64,000 nt of DNA from Planctomycetota bacterium (GCA_009691855.1 SIAI01000010.1:33226-97225); one strand, 5' to 3'. Counted from the first letter of the stretch, positions 1 to 8,917 are shown. Notes: generated by a model not told the origin, from the letters alone. Made by a program: numbers and translations.

Positions 1-252
1 GATCCAGTGCGTGATGCGCGCGCGGAAGCGCTCGGTCAGCGCGGCCGCGCGCTGCGCGTGGCGCGGATCGACGCGCGGAGCGGGCGCGGGCGACACCACC
101 GGCGGCTTGCGCGCGGGCTCCTCGTGAGCGCCCGCGCGCAGCCCGGCTTGGACCTCTGCCGCGGCTCCGGAGCAAGCGAAGCCAGCCGCGACGGCGAGCA
201 GGGCGGCTAGCGCGAGGGCGGCGGACGTTCGGGGTTGTTGGCGATGAGCCAT
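1..252 (-). CDS. Exported protein, N-terminal part only (runs off the window)
   Basis: The minus-strand frame is open from an ATG at 252 to the window edge (84 codons), so the C-terminus is missing. The first 29 residues form a signal peptide: MAHRQQPRTS, a hydrophobic Ala/Leu stretch, then GFACSG. The cysteine suggests a lipoprotein, but Gly at -3 is a poor lipobox, and cleavage by signal peptidase I near AAA-EV is equally possible. A Pro/Ala/Arg-rich linker follows (EEPARKPPVVSPAPAPR), leading into a charged region (RAAALTERFRARITHW). The ATG lies inside the 3' end of the M28 peptidase gene (46-base overlap), which is long, but no later start in this frame would keep the signal peptide. It is the last gene visible in the galE-MBL-M28 run. 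Function cannot be named from this fragment. Confidence 0.6.
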   Translation of the reverse strand, partial: MAHRQQPRTSAALALAALLAVAAGFACSGAAAEVQAGLRAGAHEEPARKPPVVSPAPAPRVDPRHAQRAAALTERFRARITHWI

Positions 253-1772
253 GCGGTGTTGAACATGAAGCGGGAGATGCGCGCCATCTTGGCGAGCGAG
301 AGCTTCTCGACCGTGTCCGACCACATGTGGTAGTCGGGGTTCTCCGCGTCGATCGCGCCCTCGGTGAAGAACATCGCCGGCACGCCCTTCTCGGCGAAGT
401 TGAAGTGGTCCGAGCGCGTCCACAGGTCGAGACCCTTGTCGGTGAAGACCTTCTTGATCTGCGTGGGCTTGAGCTTCTTCGCCTCCTTGAGCACGTCGGC
501 CAGGGCGTTGTTGACGTGCGCGCCGATGACGTACACCTCGTCCTCGGCCAGGCGTCCGATCATGTCGACGTTGAGCATCGTCACGATCGAGGTCATCGCC
601 ACGGGCGGGTTCTCGCAGAACGCCTTGCTGCCGTCCAGGCCGTCCTCCTCCGAGCTGAACCAGCAGAAGAAGATCGAGCGCTTGGGGTGCGCCAGGGCCA
701 TGGCCTCGGCCTGCTCGATCAGCCCTGACGAGCCGCTGCCGTTGTCGTCGGCGCCGCAACCGACACGGCCCCAGCCATCGACTCCGATGTGGTCGTAGTG
801 CGCGCCCATGACCATGTACTCGTTGGCGAGCGCGGGATCGTAGCCGCGCAGCAAGCCCACGATGTTGTCGATGGGCACGTGTTGCTTCTTGAGCCCGGCG
901 CGCAGGCTCACGCGCACGTCCTTGCGCTCGCGCCGCAGGGGCTTGCCGCTCGTCTCGATCTTCTCGGCCAGCTCGAGCACGTCCTCACCCAGCAGCTTCG
1001 CGGCCGTCGCCGGGGTGATCTCGAGCACCGGGATCTTCGCGTGGATGCTCATGGTCGCCTGCGGCCCGGCGTAGTTCCACGGCGCCCAGCTGTGGCGGAA
1101 GCCGAGCGGCACGGTCTCGACCGGCTTGCCGTCCAGGCCCTTGGGCTGCTCCACCGGCGGGCGGCGCACGACCAGCACGCCGCGCGCGCCGCGCTCTTCG
1201 AGCGCCTTGACCTTGGTGTAGACGTCGGCGGCCTTCGTGATCTCCGGACCCTCGAAGAGCTTCTTCGAGCGCGGCTCGCTCTCGAGGATCATCACGATCT
1301 CCTCCTTGCAGTTCTTGCCCTTGAGATCGTCGTAGCGCTTCTCATCCGACTCGGTGATGCCGAAGCCGAAGAAGGAGAGCTTGCCCTCGCCCTCGCCCGG
1401 GCAAGACGGCAGCGGCACGAAGTCCTCTTCCAGCACGAAGGTCGTCTCCTCGCCGTCCTTGGGCGTCAGGATCAACGCGCACTCGGCCGGGATCGGCGCT
1501 TCCTTCTCCACCGTGTAGCCCATGCGGTAGGACGTGCCGTTCATGCCGGGCGCGATGCCGGCCGCCTTCAGACGACCGATGATGTACTCGCCCGCGCGGA
1601 AGAGCCCCTCGCTCGGCGAGTCGCGCCCCTCCAGCTGCGGCGAGGCGAGCTCGGTCACGTGCACGAGCAGGTCCTTCTCCGTGATGCTCGCGAAGCCGGT
1701 CTCGAAGTCCTTCGACTGGGTCTCTTGCGTGGCCAGCAGGAGCAGGGCGAGGAGCCAGGGACGCGGTCGCAT
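207..1772 (-). CDS. Secreted M28-family metallo-aminopeptidase with PA domain
   Basis: A zinc peptidase of the M28 family, expected to remove N-terminal residues from peptides outside the cytoplasm. From the ATG at 1772 the protein has 521 residues and opens with a signal peptide (MRPRPWLLALLLLATQE). An ATG at 1784 is 4 codons upstream; the longest frame, to 1820, adds an unlikely leader. Residues about 115-260 look like a protease-associated (PA) insertion. The metal-site motifs appear in order: HYDHIG (about 325), GADDNGSG (about 342), SSEEDG (about 384), NVDMIGR (about 402) and a final His in YHMW (about 481). The Glu-Glu pair supplies the general base and one ligand in this family. It lies 66 bases downstream of the MBL hydrolase gene in the same direction. 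Substrate is not predictable. Confidence 0.9.
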   Translation of the reverse strand: MRPRPWLLALLLLATQETQSKDFETGFASITEKDLLVHVTELASPQLEGRDSPSEGLFRAGEYIIGRLKAAGIAPGMNGTSYRMGYTVEKEAPIPAECALILTPKDGEETTFVLEEDFVPLPSCPGEGEGKLSFFGFGITESDEKRYDDLKGKNCKEEIVMILESEPRSKKLFEGPEITKAADVYTKVKALEERGARGVLVVRRPPVEQPKGLDGKPVETVPLGFRHSWAPWNYAGPQATMSIHAKIPVLEITPATAAKLLGEDVLELAEKIETSGKPLRRERKDVRVSLRAGLKKQHVPIDNIVGLLRGYDPALANEYMVMGAHYDHIGVDGWGRVGCGADDNGSGSSGLIEQAEAMALAHPKRSIFFCWFSSEEDGLDGSKAFCENPPVAMTSIVTMLNVDMIGRLAEDEVYVIGAHVNNALADVLKEAKKLKPTQIKKVFTDKGLDLWTRSDHFNFAEKGVPAMFFTEGAIDAENPDYHMWSDTVEKLSLAKMARISRFMFNTAWLIANNPERPPPSR

Positions 1773-1838
1773 GGGGGCGCCCATTGTGCGCACGGCGGCG
1801 CGCCAATCCACGGGCTGCACGGGCTTCTCGCGCGCGAG

Positions 1839-2603
1839 CTACAGCTCGAACACGCGCCCGTCGCAGGCCACGTCGATCGGTCCGTCGAAGATCCGCGCCG
1901 CCTTGCGACCGGCTTCGGCCGGGTCCAGGGAGGGATAGAAGTGCGTCAGGATCAGGCGCCGCACCCCGGCGGCGCGCGCCATCTCCGCCGCGGAGGTCGG
2001 CGTCAGGTGGTTGGCGACGGCCTGTTCCTCGGGGAACGAGCACTCGCACAGCAGCGTGTCCGCGCCGCGCGCCAGCTCGACCACGCGCACGTCGGGCCCG
2101 GTGTCGCCGGTGTAGACCAGCGACCAGCCGCCGGCGGCCGGCTCGACGCGCCAGGAAAGCGCCTCGGGCGTGTGGCCGTTGGCGGTCGAGCGCCAACGCA
2201 GGCCCTCGCGCTCGAAGGCCTCGCCCGGCTCGACCTCGACCACCTTCGCCGCGGGCATCGCGGCCCAGTGTCCGAGCACGCCCGGCGCGCCCTCGACGCG
2301 CGCGCGCAGGCCGCGCGGGCCGACGAGCTCGAGCTCCCCCACCGCGCCCAGGGCCGGGTTGTGGCGCGCGAAGGCCAGCGCGAAGAGGTCGAGGCAGTGG
2401 TCCAGGTGGTAGTGGCTGAAGACCACGCGGCGCACCTCGCCCACGCCGATGCCGAGCGTCGCCAGGTTGCGGATCGAGCCCGGCCCGCAGTCGAGCAGCG
2501 TGACCGGGCCGCCGGCTTCCGCGCGCAACGCGTAGCCCGCGCAGCCGTAGCCGACGCGCGGCAGGATCGAGCCAGCGCCCAGCACGCCGAGCGTCGCGCC
2601 CAA
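1839..2603 (-). CDS. Metallo-beta-lactamase fold hydrolase, RNase Z-like
   Basis: A 254-residue MBL-fold protein with no signal peptide. The zinc-binding HxHxDH motif is intact as SHYHLDH (about residue 63), with downstream metal ligands in YTGDTG (about 166) and LTHFYP (about 220). The N-terminal MGATLGVLGAGSILPR strand and the LLDCGPGS segment resemble the RNase Z/ElaC branch and related phosphodiesterases rather than beta-lactamases. The exosite arm of true RNase Z is not obvious, so tRNA 3' processing is only one possibility; a cyclic-nucleotide or phosphonate phosphodiesterase is another. It starts 2 bases after galE, so the two are almost certainly co-transcribed. Confidence 0.85.
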   Translation of the reverse strand: MGATLGVLGAGSILPRVGYGCAGYALRAEAGGPVTLLDCGPGSIRNLATLGIGVGEVRRVVFSHYHLDHCLDLFALAFARHNPALGAVGELELVGPRGLRARVEGAPGVLGHWAAMPAAKVVEVEPGEAFEREGLRWRSTANGHTPEALSWRVEPAAGGWSLVYTGDTGPDVRVVELARGADTLLCECSFPEEQAVANHLTPTSAAEMARAAGVRRLILTHFYPSLDPAEAGRKAARIFDGPIDVACDGRVFEL

Positions 2604-2605
2604 GC

Positions 2606-3628
2606 TCAGTCGCCCGCGTAGCCGCGCGGGTGCTTCTGCATGAAGCTCCAGGCGTCCTTCAGGATCTGCTCGAGCCCCGAGCGCTTCGGCGTCCAGCCCA
2701 GCAGTTCCTTGGCCTTCGCGCCGTCGGCCACCAGCTGCGCCGGATCGCCCGCGCGGCGCGCCACGACCTCGACCGGGATCGCGTGCCCGGTGACCTTGCG
2801 TGCCAGCTCGACCAGCTCCTTCACCGTGTAGCCGTTGCCCGTGCCGAGGTTGCAGGCGATCGCGCTCGTGCCGCCCTGCAGCTTCGTCAGCGCGCGCACG
2901 TGCGCGTCGGCCAGATCCTCGACGTGGATGTAGTCGCGCACGCAGGTGCCGTCGCGCGTGGGCCAGTCGCCGCCGAAGATCGCGATCGACTTGCGCCGGC
3001 CGAGGGCCACGCCCAGCACCAGCGGGATGATGTGCGTCTCGGGCTCGTGGTCCTCGCCCAGGCCCTCCTCGGGCATGCAGCCCGCCGCGTTGAAGTAGCG
3101 CAGCGCGGCCGTGCGCATGCCGTAGGCGTGCCCGTAGTCCTGCATCATGTGCTCCATGTGCAGCTTGGTGCGCCCGTAGGGATTGATCGGGTTCTGCGGG
3201 TGGTCCGAGGGGATCGGCACCGTTCTGGGCTCACCGTAGGTCGCGGCGGTCGAGGAGAAGACGATGTCGCGGCAGGCGTGCGCGCGCATCTCCTCCAGCA
3301 GGTTCCAGGTGTGGATCACGTTCTCGCGGTAGTACTTGGCGGGCTCGGTCACGCTCTCGCCGACGTAGCACTTGGCCGCGAAGTGCACGACCGCGACGGG
3401 CTTGTGGCGCTGGAACACGCCGGCCAGCGCCGCGCGGTCGCCGAGGTCCACCTGCTCGAAGGTCGCCTTCACGCTCTCGCGGTGGCCGGTCGAGAGGTTG
3501 TCGAGCACGACCACGGGCACCTTCAAGCGCTCCAGCACGCGCACGAAGTGCGCGCCGATGTAGCCGGCGCCGCCAGGGACGAGCACGGGACCGCGGGGCG
3601 AGAGATTGGCAGGCTGCTGAGTGCTCAT
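2606..3628 (-). CDS. galE: UDP-glucose 4-epimerase
   Basis: Interconverts UDP-glucose and UDP-galactose using tightly bound NAD, supplying galactosyl units for surface glycans. It is a 340-residue extended SDR protein from the ATG at 3628. The longer frame to 3763 adds a non-homologous Arg/Ser-rich leader. Visible signatures are the Rossmann glycine motif GGAGYIG (about 18), the active-site SSTAATYGEP (about 130) and the catalytic YxxxK in NPYGRTK (about 156). The C-terminal GTGNGYTVKELV stretch matches the sugar-nucleotide-binding half. Length and motif order are ordinary for GalE. It is the first gene of a minus-strand run with the MBL hydrolase, the M28 peptidase and the partial exported protein. 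Confidence 0.93.
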   Translation of the reverse strand: MSTQQPANLSPRGPVLVPGGAGYIGAHFVRVLERLKVPVVVLDNLSTGHRESVKATFEQVDLGDRAALAGVFQRHKPVAVVHFAAKCYVGESVTEPAKYYRENVIHTWNLLEEMRAHACRDIVFSSTAATYGEPRTVPIPSDHPQNPINPYGRTKLHMEHMMQDYGHAYGMRTAALRYFNAAGCMPEEGLGEDHEPETHIIPLVLGVALGRRKSIAIFGGDWPTRDGTCVRDYIHVEDLADAHVRALTKLQGGTSAIACNLGTGNGYTVKELVELARKVTGHAIPVEVVARRAGDPAQLVADGAKAKELLGWTPKRSGLEQILKDAWSFMQKHPRGYAGD

Positions 3629-3692
3629 GAGCGCGCTAGGCACGAGGTAGGGCGGAAGCGTAGCGAGCTGCGCCAGGGGCTGCGAGCCGCAA

Positions 3693-4985
3693 CTACTCGC
3701 TCGGCTGGGCGAGCTCGCGTCCCGCGAGCACGGCCTCGCCGCCGAGCGCCAGCAGCGCCCCACGCGCGGCGGCGACGACTTCCGGAGACTCGTCTTGCAG
3801 GCTCTCCGCCAAGGGGCCGAGCGCCAATCGCGATCCGAGACGCTGCAGACACTCGCACACCAGCACGCGCACGTGCGCGCGCGGATGCCCGAGCAACGGT
3901 GTCAGTTGCGGAGCCAGGGCGTCGCGGTGCAAGGGGTGCTCGGAGAGCTCGCGTAGCCAGGCGCACAGGTCGCCGACCGACTCGGTGCCGTCCAGCTTGG
4001 CCAGGGTCGCGAGTACGCGCGGAGCGCGCTCCTGGCGCCAGGTCTCCTCGCGGCCGTACCACGAGCGCCAGGCCTGGGCGGAGGCCGGCAAGGACACGCC
4101 GCTGATCACGCGCAGCGCGGCCAGCGCGGCGCGAACAAGGGTGCGCTCGCCGGAGACCAGCACCTCGATCAGGTCGGGGATGGTGTCGGGCTGTCCGAGG
4201 CGCCCGAGCGTCGCTGCGGCGGCCAGGACCTCGGCGCACTCGGCGGAGGACAGGTACGGCACGACGCTCTCCGCGAGCGCCACGCGTTCGTCGGGTTCGG
4301 CGCGGGCTGCAAGGTTGCCCAGGGCCTGCAGCACTGCCGCGTCCAGCCCGCGGCGCAGGCCGAGCAGCGCGTGCACGCAGGCCAGGGCCTCGCGCGAACC
4401 CGTGCGCTCGCTGGCGCGCAACGCGGCGCTGCCGGTCTCCGGCCCCAGCGAGGCGAAGCGTTCGCGCAGGCGCGCGTGGGCCTCGGGCGCGCGCGCGAGC
4501 AGCGCGAAGAGCGCGTCCCCGAAGACGGCCTCGGCCGCTCCGAACGCCGCGCGCTCCTCCGCCATGCGCCCCAGCGACAGCAGCGTCGGCAGGTCACTCG
4601 CACGCCCGTGCGCGCCGAGGATGCGTAGCGCTGCGCAGGAGTCGGCGGTGGAGCGCGGCGCGCGCGCGGTCTGGGCCACGAAGGCGTCCAGGCGCGAGGA
4701 GCCCAGCCGCTCGAGCGCCGCCAGGACGAGCTCGAGCTGGCGCGCCCCGAGCGGCGCGGCCTCCTCGTCGGGCGCGCGCGCGCTGCCCAGCGCGGCGAGC
4801 AGCGGTTCGTAAGCCTCTTCCACGCGCGCGAGCTCCTCCGCGGCCACGGCGAGCTGTGCGTCGTCGGGCTCGTCGACCCGCTGCAGGATGAGCGCCAGCG
4901 CCTGGCCCGCAGTGGGCGCGGACGCCTCCTGCGGCTTCTCCTGCGAGGCAAGGGCGGCGAGCGCGAGCAGCGCGGCCCAGCTCAA
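3693..4985 (-). CDS. Secreted HEAT-like repeat protein, TTG start
   Basis: The start is TTG at 4985, giving MSWAALLALAALASQEKPQ, a plausible signal peptide. It overlaps the stop of the PilX-like gene as TTGA, and GGAGAGG sits just upstream as a ribosome-binding site. The frame remains open far upstream, but there it is only the shadow of the PilX-like gene. The 430-residue product is almost entirely helical Ala/Leu/Arg/Glu repeats of about 30-40 residues (for example VLAAAATLGRLGQPDTIPDL and ALAALRVISG), as in HEAT or ARM solenoids. It therefore probably acts as a periplasmic protein-binding scaffold. Translational coupling to a pseudopilin operon suggests a role in pilus or secretion assembly, which is inference. 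Confidence 0.75.
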   Translation of the reverse strand: MSWAALLALAALASQEKPQEASAPTAGQALALILQRVDEPDDAQLAVAAEELARVEEAYEPLLAALGSARAPDEEAAPLGARQLELVLAALERLGSSRLDAFVAQTARAPRSTADSCAALRILGAHGRASDLPTLLSLGRMAEERAAFGAAEAVFGDALFALLARAPEAHARLRERFASLGPETGSAALRASERTGSREALACVHALLGLRRGLDAAVLQALGNLAARAEPDERVALAESVVPYLSSAECAEVLAAAATLGRLGQPDTIPDLIEVLVSGERTLVRAALAALRVISGVSLPASAQAWRSWYGREETWRQERAPRVLATLAKLDGTESVGDLCAWLRELSEHPLHRDALAPQLTPLLGHPRAHVRVLVCECLQRLGSRLALGPLAESLQDESPEVVAAARGALLALGGEAVLAGRELAQPSE

Positions 4986-6235
4986 GGGCCCTCTCCGCTC
5001 GCCAGCATGGCTCCTTCCAGCGGGCGCCAACCGAGGATCTCGTAGCCGCTGCCGGCCTCGAGGCCGCCGTTGGAGAGCTTCTCGTCGAAGTGGAGCTTGG
5101 AGTTGCTGGAGAGCTCGATCCAGCGCGCCTTCAGGCAGCCGAAGACCTCGAAGTTGCTGGAGATCACCACCGACAAGTTGGGTGCGTTGATCGTGCCGTA
5201 GAACTCCGAGTTCGAGCTGAAGTCGATCTTGGGGCTGCTCGAGCCGGAGGTGGCGTGCGTGCCCGTCAAGTTCAGGGTGAGCGTGGTCGGATCCTTCGAC
5301 GTGGTGGCCATGGTCGAGTTGCTCCGGAGGTCGAAGCTGCCCAGGGCGTAGACCTGGATCGGCCCGTTGGTGGCGTCGAAGGTCCAGGTCGAGTTCGAGC
5401 TGACGGTCGCGGCCGAGGAGATCACCAGGTTGCACGGGCCCTTGACCAAGAGGCTGGAGTTGCTCTTGGTGGTGATGCTCGTGTACTGCACGTTGCCGGG
5501 GCCGAGCGTCTTGGTGCTGCCGCCGTTGACCGTCAGCGCGCCCGAGCTCGCGTAGCTCGGGGCCGTGATCGCGGGCAGGACCACCTGCGTCTGCGCCGCG
5601 CCGTAGCCGTCGAGCAGAGTCACGTTCGAGGCCACGCTGATGGTGTCGTCGGCATCCGGACCGTACTGCGCGTAGCCGTACACCTTGGCGTTGGCCGAGA
5701 CGGCGATGTCCTCGTTCGAGCCGATGTTGCCGTTGGCGTGCGCGTAGGCTCCGGAGACCTGCGAGGCGTAGGTCCCCAGACTCGAGTCGTAGCTGTCGAT
5801 ATTGCTGTTGCTGCGCAGGGTCACGCCACGGTCGCCGAAGATGCCGAAGTCGGTGATCTCGCTGCTTTCGTCGCGCACGATGAGCTCCACGCGGCTCAGC
5901 GCGTGCCCGTCGCTGCCGGTCGCCACCAGGGCGGTCACGTCGTCATCGACCGCGTTGACTTCGACCCAGTAGTCGAGCCCGCCCAGCTTCTCGGGCGCGT
6001 CCGCGCTGCCGAGCACGCCGTCGCCGCCGTTCTGCAGCTCGACCCAGGCCACGTTCAGCCCGGCCTCGGCCGCGTAGAACGCGGCCAGCTCGCTGCTCGA
6101 GGCCGCGGCCTCTTGCTGGCTGCGCGTCGCAGCCGTGACCGTCAACATCGCCAACGTGCCGATCAGCGTCGTGATCACGATGGCCGTGAGCAGCGCCGAA
6201 CCGCGCCGCGCGCGACAAAGAACATCCCCGTTCAT
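4982..6235 (-). CDS. PilX-like minor pseudopilin with Ser-Asn-Ser repeat domain
   Basis: A 417-residue protein. The N-terminus carries a short positive stretch (RARRGSALL) and one long hydrophobic helix (TAIVITTLIGTLAMLTVTAA) followed by AAFYAAEAGLN, the AAEAG motif typical of PilX/type IV pilus assembly proteins. The distal two thirds contain at least seven short motifs built on S-N-S or S-S-N (LRSNSN, TKSNSS, VSSNST, LRSNST, FSSNSE, ISSNFE, LSSNSK), about 20-60 residues apart. This suggests a beta-solenoid or adhesin-like domain. It is the third gene of the pseudopilin set, after the PilV- and PilW-like genes, and its stop overlaps the TTG start of the HEAT gene. Likely membrane-inserted and displayed at a pilus or pseudopilus tip. 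Confidence 0.75.
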   Translation of the reverse strand: MNGDVLCRARRGSALLTAIVITTLIGTLAMLTVTAATRSQQEAAASSSELAAFYAAEAGLNVAWVELQNGGDGVLGSADAPEKLGGLDYWVEVNAVDDDVTALVATGSDGHALSRVELIVRDESSEITDFGIFGDRGVTLRSNSNIDSYDSSLGTYASQVSGAYAHANGNIGSNEDIAVSANAKVYGYAQYGPDADDTISVASNVTLLDGYGAAQTQVVLPAITAPSYASSGALTVNGGSTKTLGPGNVQYTSITTKSNSSLLVKGPCNLVISSAATVSSNSTWTFDATNGPIQVYALGSFDLRSNSTMATTSKDPTTLTLNLTGTHATSGSSSPKIDFSSNSEFYGTINAPNLSVVISSNFEVFGCLKARWIELSSNSKLHFDEKLSNGGLEAGSGYEILGWRPLEGAMLASGEGP

Positions 6236-6244
6236 GCTTCCCCC

Positions 6245-6892
6245 CTAGTTGCGGAGCCGTACCGAAGTCTGCAGCGTGCGCACCAGGCACCCGCCGTCGT
6301 TGTCGTGCTGTTCCAGGCTCATGCGCAGGATCAGCCGTCCGTTCTGGTGCTCGAACGACACGCCGGCCTCGTCCTTGAGGCCGTTGCCGTTGTCGTCGAG
6401 TCCGTTGGCCGTCTCCCCCTCGAAGAGCTCGCGCACCCCGTGGACCAGCACGCTGCTCACCGGATCGGCGCCATCCTCTTCGCGGGTCATCACCAGCTTG
6501 CGCTCGTCGACCATGCCGTCGCCGTTGTTGTCGTTCCCGTCGTCCAGCTCGCCGTCGTCCAGCGCCAGGGAAAACGAGACCAGCTCACCCCATTGCACCG
6601 CGCCACTCGCGTAGGCGCCGATGCGCTGGAAGCTGAGCGAGGAGCTGCCGTAAGGCGCAACCGGATCCGGGCTGAGCGAGTCGGCCACCGCGCCCACCAG
6701 CTCGGTGGCCATGCGATCCAGCGTGCGCCGCGCCAGGCCCTCGATCGACTGGCGCGCCATGCCCGTGCGCGCCGAGCGCGAGCCCTGCCCGAGCACCAGT
6801 ATCAGCGCGCCCAGGAATGTCCCCAGCGTGGCCAGCGAGACCGCCACCTCGACCAGGGACATGCCCTGTCTGGGGGTGAGACGGGTGCTCAT
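6245..6892 (-). CDS. PilW-like prepilin
   Basis: A 215-residue minor pseudopilin. The type III signal is clear: MSTRLTPRQG then MSLVEVAVSLATLG, with the prepilin peptidase site between G10 and M11 and Glu at +5. The hydrophobic helix runs to about residue 32. The ATG (6890-6892) overlaps the TGA of the PilV-like gene (6889-6891) as ATGA, so the two are coupled. The C-terminal domain carries two Asp/Asn/Gly-rich loops (GNDNNGDGMVDE and DDNGNGLKDE) that resemble EF-hand calcium loops. Processing by a PilD-type peptidase is expected, although none is encoded in this window. Whether it belongs to a type IV pilus or a type II secretion pseudopilus cannot be decided here. Confidence 0.8.
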   Translation of the reverse strand: MSTRLTPRQGMSLVEVAVSLATLGTFLGALILVLGQGSRSARTGMARQSIEGLARRTLDRMATELVGAVADSLSPDPVAPYGSSSLSFQRIGAYASGAVQWGELVSFSLALDDGELDDGNDNNGDGMVDERKLVMTREEDGADPVSSVLVHGVRELFEGETANGLDDNGNGLKDEAGVSFEHQNGRLILRMSLEQHDNDGGCLVRTLQTSVRLRN

Positions 6893-7446
6893 CGCTCGGC
6901 GAGGATGGTGCTCTGCTCGACCTGCATCGGAGCCGTCTGCCCGCGCCAAGCGACGCGCACGAGCACGGGCAGCAGCTGGTAGTTCGTGGCGTGGTCGAGC
7001 GCGTCCACGGCCCCGTTGCCGTCCAGATCCATGGGCATGCCGAGCTGCGGCAGCTGCTTGTCCTCGCGCAGCTGGGTACCCGTGACCGGAAAGACGATCT
7101 CGCCCACCAGTCCGTCGGCGTCGCTCAGCGTGGCGTCGAGGCCGTCGGCGCTGAAGGTGGCGCCGGGCGCCGTGCCCGCACCACCCGGGTCGTTGGCCGG
7201 ATTCGCGTCGTAGAGCGCAAAGACCTGGGCAAAGTCCGCGTCCTGCAGGTCCTCCAGCATGCGTCGCACGGCTTCGACCGCGACGGCGCGCTCGCGCGTG
7301 GCGCTGGCCAGCTGGCTCGAAGCCACCATCGTCCGCGACAGGCCCAGAGCCGCCATGGCCAGCACGACCACGGCGCACAGGACCTCCAGCAGAGAGAAGC
7401 CGGCGCGGGAAGGACCGCCAAGGAATGGAACTCTAGGGCGAAGCAT
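6889..7446 (-). CDS. PilV-like prepilin
   Basis: A 185-residue minor pseudopilin starting at the ATG at 7446; the longer frame adds a non-homologous leader. The prepilin signal is MLRPRVPFLGGPSRAG then FSLLEVLCAVVVLAMAALG: cleavage after Gly16, Phe at +1, Glu at +5, and a hydrophobic helix to about residue 35. The pilin domain contains DLDGNGAVDALDH, a dockerin- or EF-hand-like Asp-rich loop, echoing the loops in the PilW-like partner. It is the promoter-proximal gene of the pseudopilin operon (PilV-like, PilW-like, PilX-like, HEAT protein). The 104-base gap to aroA upstream probably holds the operon promoter, but I see no convincing sigma-70 or sigma-54 boxes in it. Confidence 0.8.
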   Translation of the reverse strand: MLRPRVPFLGGPSRAGFSLLEVLCAVVVLAMAALGLSRTMVASSQLASATRERAVAVEAVRRMLEDLQDADFAQVFALYDANPANDPGGAGTAPGATFSADGLDATLSDADGLVGEIVFPVTGTQLREDKQLPQLGMPMDLDGNGAVDALDHATNYQLLPVLVRVAWRGQTAPMQVEQSTILAER

Positions 7447-7550
7447 GTGTGTGGACTGCGCACGAGAGAATCGGACACGCTTCTGGCGCGAATCCAATCC
7501 AACCGAGAATCGCGAGACTCGCGCGTGGGCGTCCTGGAATTGAGACTCCC

Positions 7551-8906
7551 TCAGCCGCGGAGGAGCTGCGCGCCAAGACCCGCGAAGTCGGCCCAGAACA
7601 GAGACCAACTCTTGGCCACGCAGCCCGGGTCGAGCACCAGAACGCCGGGACGCAGCAGGCCCAACAGCGCGAAGGCGAAGGCCATGCGGTGATCGCCGTG
7701 CGGATCGAGGCGCACGGGAGTCTCCGTCGCGCGCGCACTCGGCGCGATGCGCAGCGTGTCCACGCCGACCTCGACCTCGAGGCCGACGGCGCGCAGGCCC
7801 GTGGCGAGCACCGTCAGTCGGTCGCTCTCCTTGCCCGGCAGGGTGGCCAGGCCGCGCAGCTGGCTAGTCGCGCCCGCGCGCAGCGCGACCCCAGCGGCGA
7901 CGGCGCACAGGACCGGCGCGAGGTCCGGCTCGCCCTCGAGGTCGAGCTCAGCGCCGCGCGTGGGGAAGCCGCGTGCGACCAGCGCGTCCGCCTCGGCGCG
8001 CGCCTCGCAGCCAAAGGCGCGCAGGTGCTCGACGATGCGCGCGTCGCCCTGGGCCGAGTCGCGCCCGATCCCGCTCACGGACAGCTCGCCGCCCGAGAGG
8101 CAGGCTGCGGCCAGCAGCACGGCGGCCGAGGAGGCGTCGGGCTCGATCGCCAGCGCCGTCGCGGGCGCGACGAGTGGGCCGTGCACGAGGAAGCGCTGCT
8201 CGCTGCCGCTCTGCTCCACGCGAATACGCGCGCCGAAGCGCGCCAGCAGCGCCACCGTCAGACGCACATAGGGCTCGCTCGGGATCCGTCCGCGCACGCG
8301 CAGCACGCGCGGCTCGGGGTGCGCGGCGAGCGCCAGCAAGAGGCCACTCACCTCCTGGCTCGACACGGCGCGCACCAGCTCGAGCTCGGCCGGCGGCGCG
8401 ATGGACACGAACTCGACCGGCCAGGTGCCGGGCAGGTTCTGGCGCACCAGCTCGACCCCCGCCGCGCGCAGGGTCTGGAACAGCGGCAGGCTCTTGCGGA
8501 ACAGGAGCGTCCCACGCGCCTCGACCGTCCAGCGCTCCAGCGGCCGGCTGGCGAGCGCCAAGAGCGCCGTGGAGAGCCGCGCCAGGGTGCCCGACTCCCC
8601 CACCGTCAGCGCCGCGCGCGGCGCGAGGCCCGCGGCGCGCGCGGGCGGCAGACCCTCGACGCGCAGCACGCCGAGGTGGTTCGCGATCACGTCCTGCGTG
8701 CAGCTCCGCGCCAGGGCCGTGACGAGTTCGAGCGCCGCGCGCACGTCCTCGCCCTCGCCGAGGCCCGCGAGCTGCGTCGTGCCGCGCGCCACCGCGGCGG
8801 CCAGCAGCGCGCGCTGCGCCAGGGACTTCGAGCCCGCCGGACGGAACGCGCCGCGCACGCAGGATTCGGGCGCGAAGCCCAGCAGCTCGGCGTGAACGGC
8901 ACTCAT
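7551..8906 (-). CDS. aroA: 3-phosphoshikimate 1-carboxyvinyltransferase (EPSP synthase)
   Basis: Transfers the enolpyruvyl group of PEP to shikimate 3-phosphate, the sixth step of the shikimate pathway. It has 451 residues from the ATG at 8906. Recognisable elements are the shikimate-3-phosphate-binding N-terminus GAFRPAGSKSLAQRALLAAA, the LTVGESGTLARLSTAL segment corresponding to the usual G-x-x-GTxxR region, and the C-terminal DPHGDHRMAFAFALLGL, which carries the conserved His-Asp-His-Arg. The usual N-A-G-T is replaced by E-S-G-T, so the sequence is somewhat divergent from the common class I enzyme. It diverges from purC, with 67 bases between the two starts. Confidence 0.9.
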   Translation of the reverse strand: MSAVHAELLGFAPESCVRGAFRPAGSKSLAQRALLAAAVARGTTQLAGLGEGEDVRAALELVTALARSCTQDVIANHLGVLRVEGLPPARAAGLAPRAALTVGESGTLARLSTALLALASRPLERWTVEARGTLLFRKSLPLFQTLRAAGVELVRQNLPGTWPVEFVSIAPPAELELVRAVSSQEVSGLLLALAAHPEPRVLRVRGRIPSEPYVRLTVALLARFGARIRVEQSGSEQRFLVHGPLVAPATALAIEPDASSAAVLLAAACLSGGELSVSGIGRDSAQGDARIVEHLRAFGCEARAEADALVARGFPTRGAELDLEGEPDLAPVLCAVAAGVALRAGATSQLRGLATLPGKESDRLTVLATGLRAVGLEVEVGVDTLRIAPSARATETPVRLDPHGDHRMAFAFALLGLLRPGVLVLDPGCVAKSWSLFWADFAGLGAQLLRG

Positions 8907-8917
8907 CGCGGGCGCGA

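Noticed and set aside
7447..7550. Sigma-54 (-24/-12) promoter for the pseudopilin operon
   Set aside because: No TGGCAC/TTGCA-type pair with correct spacing on the minus strand of this gap.
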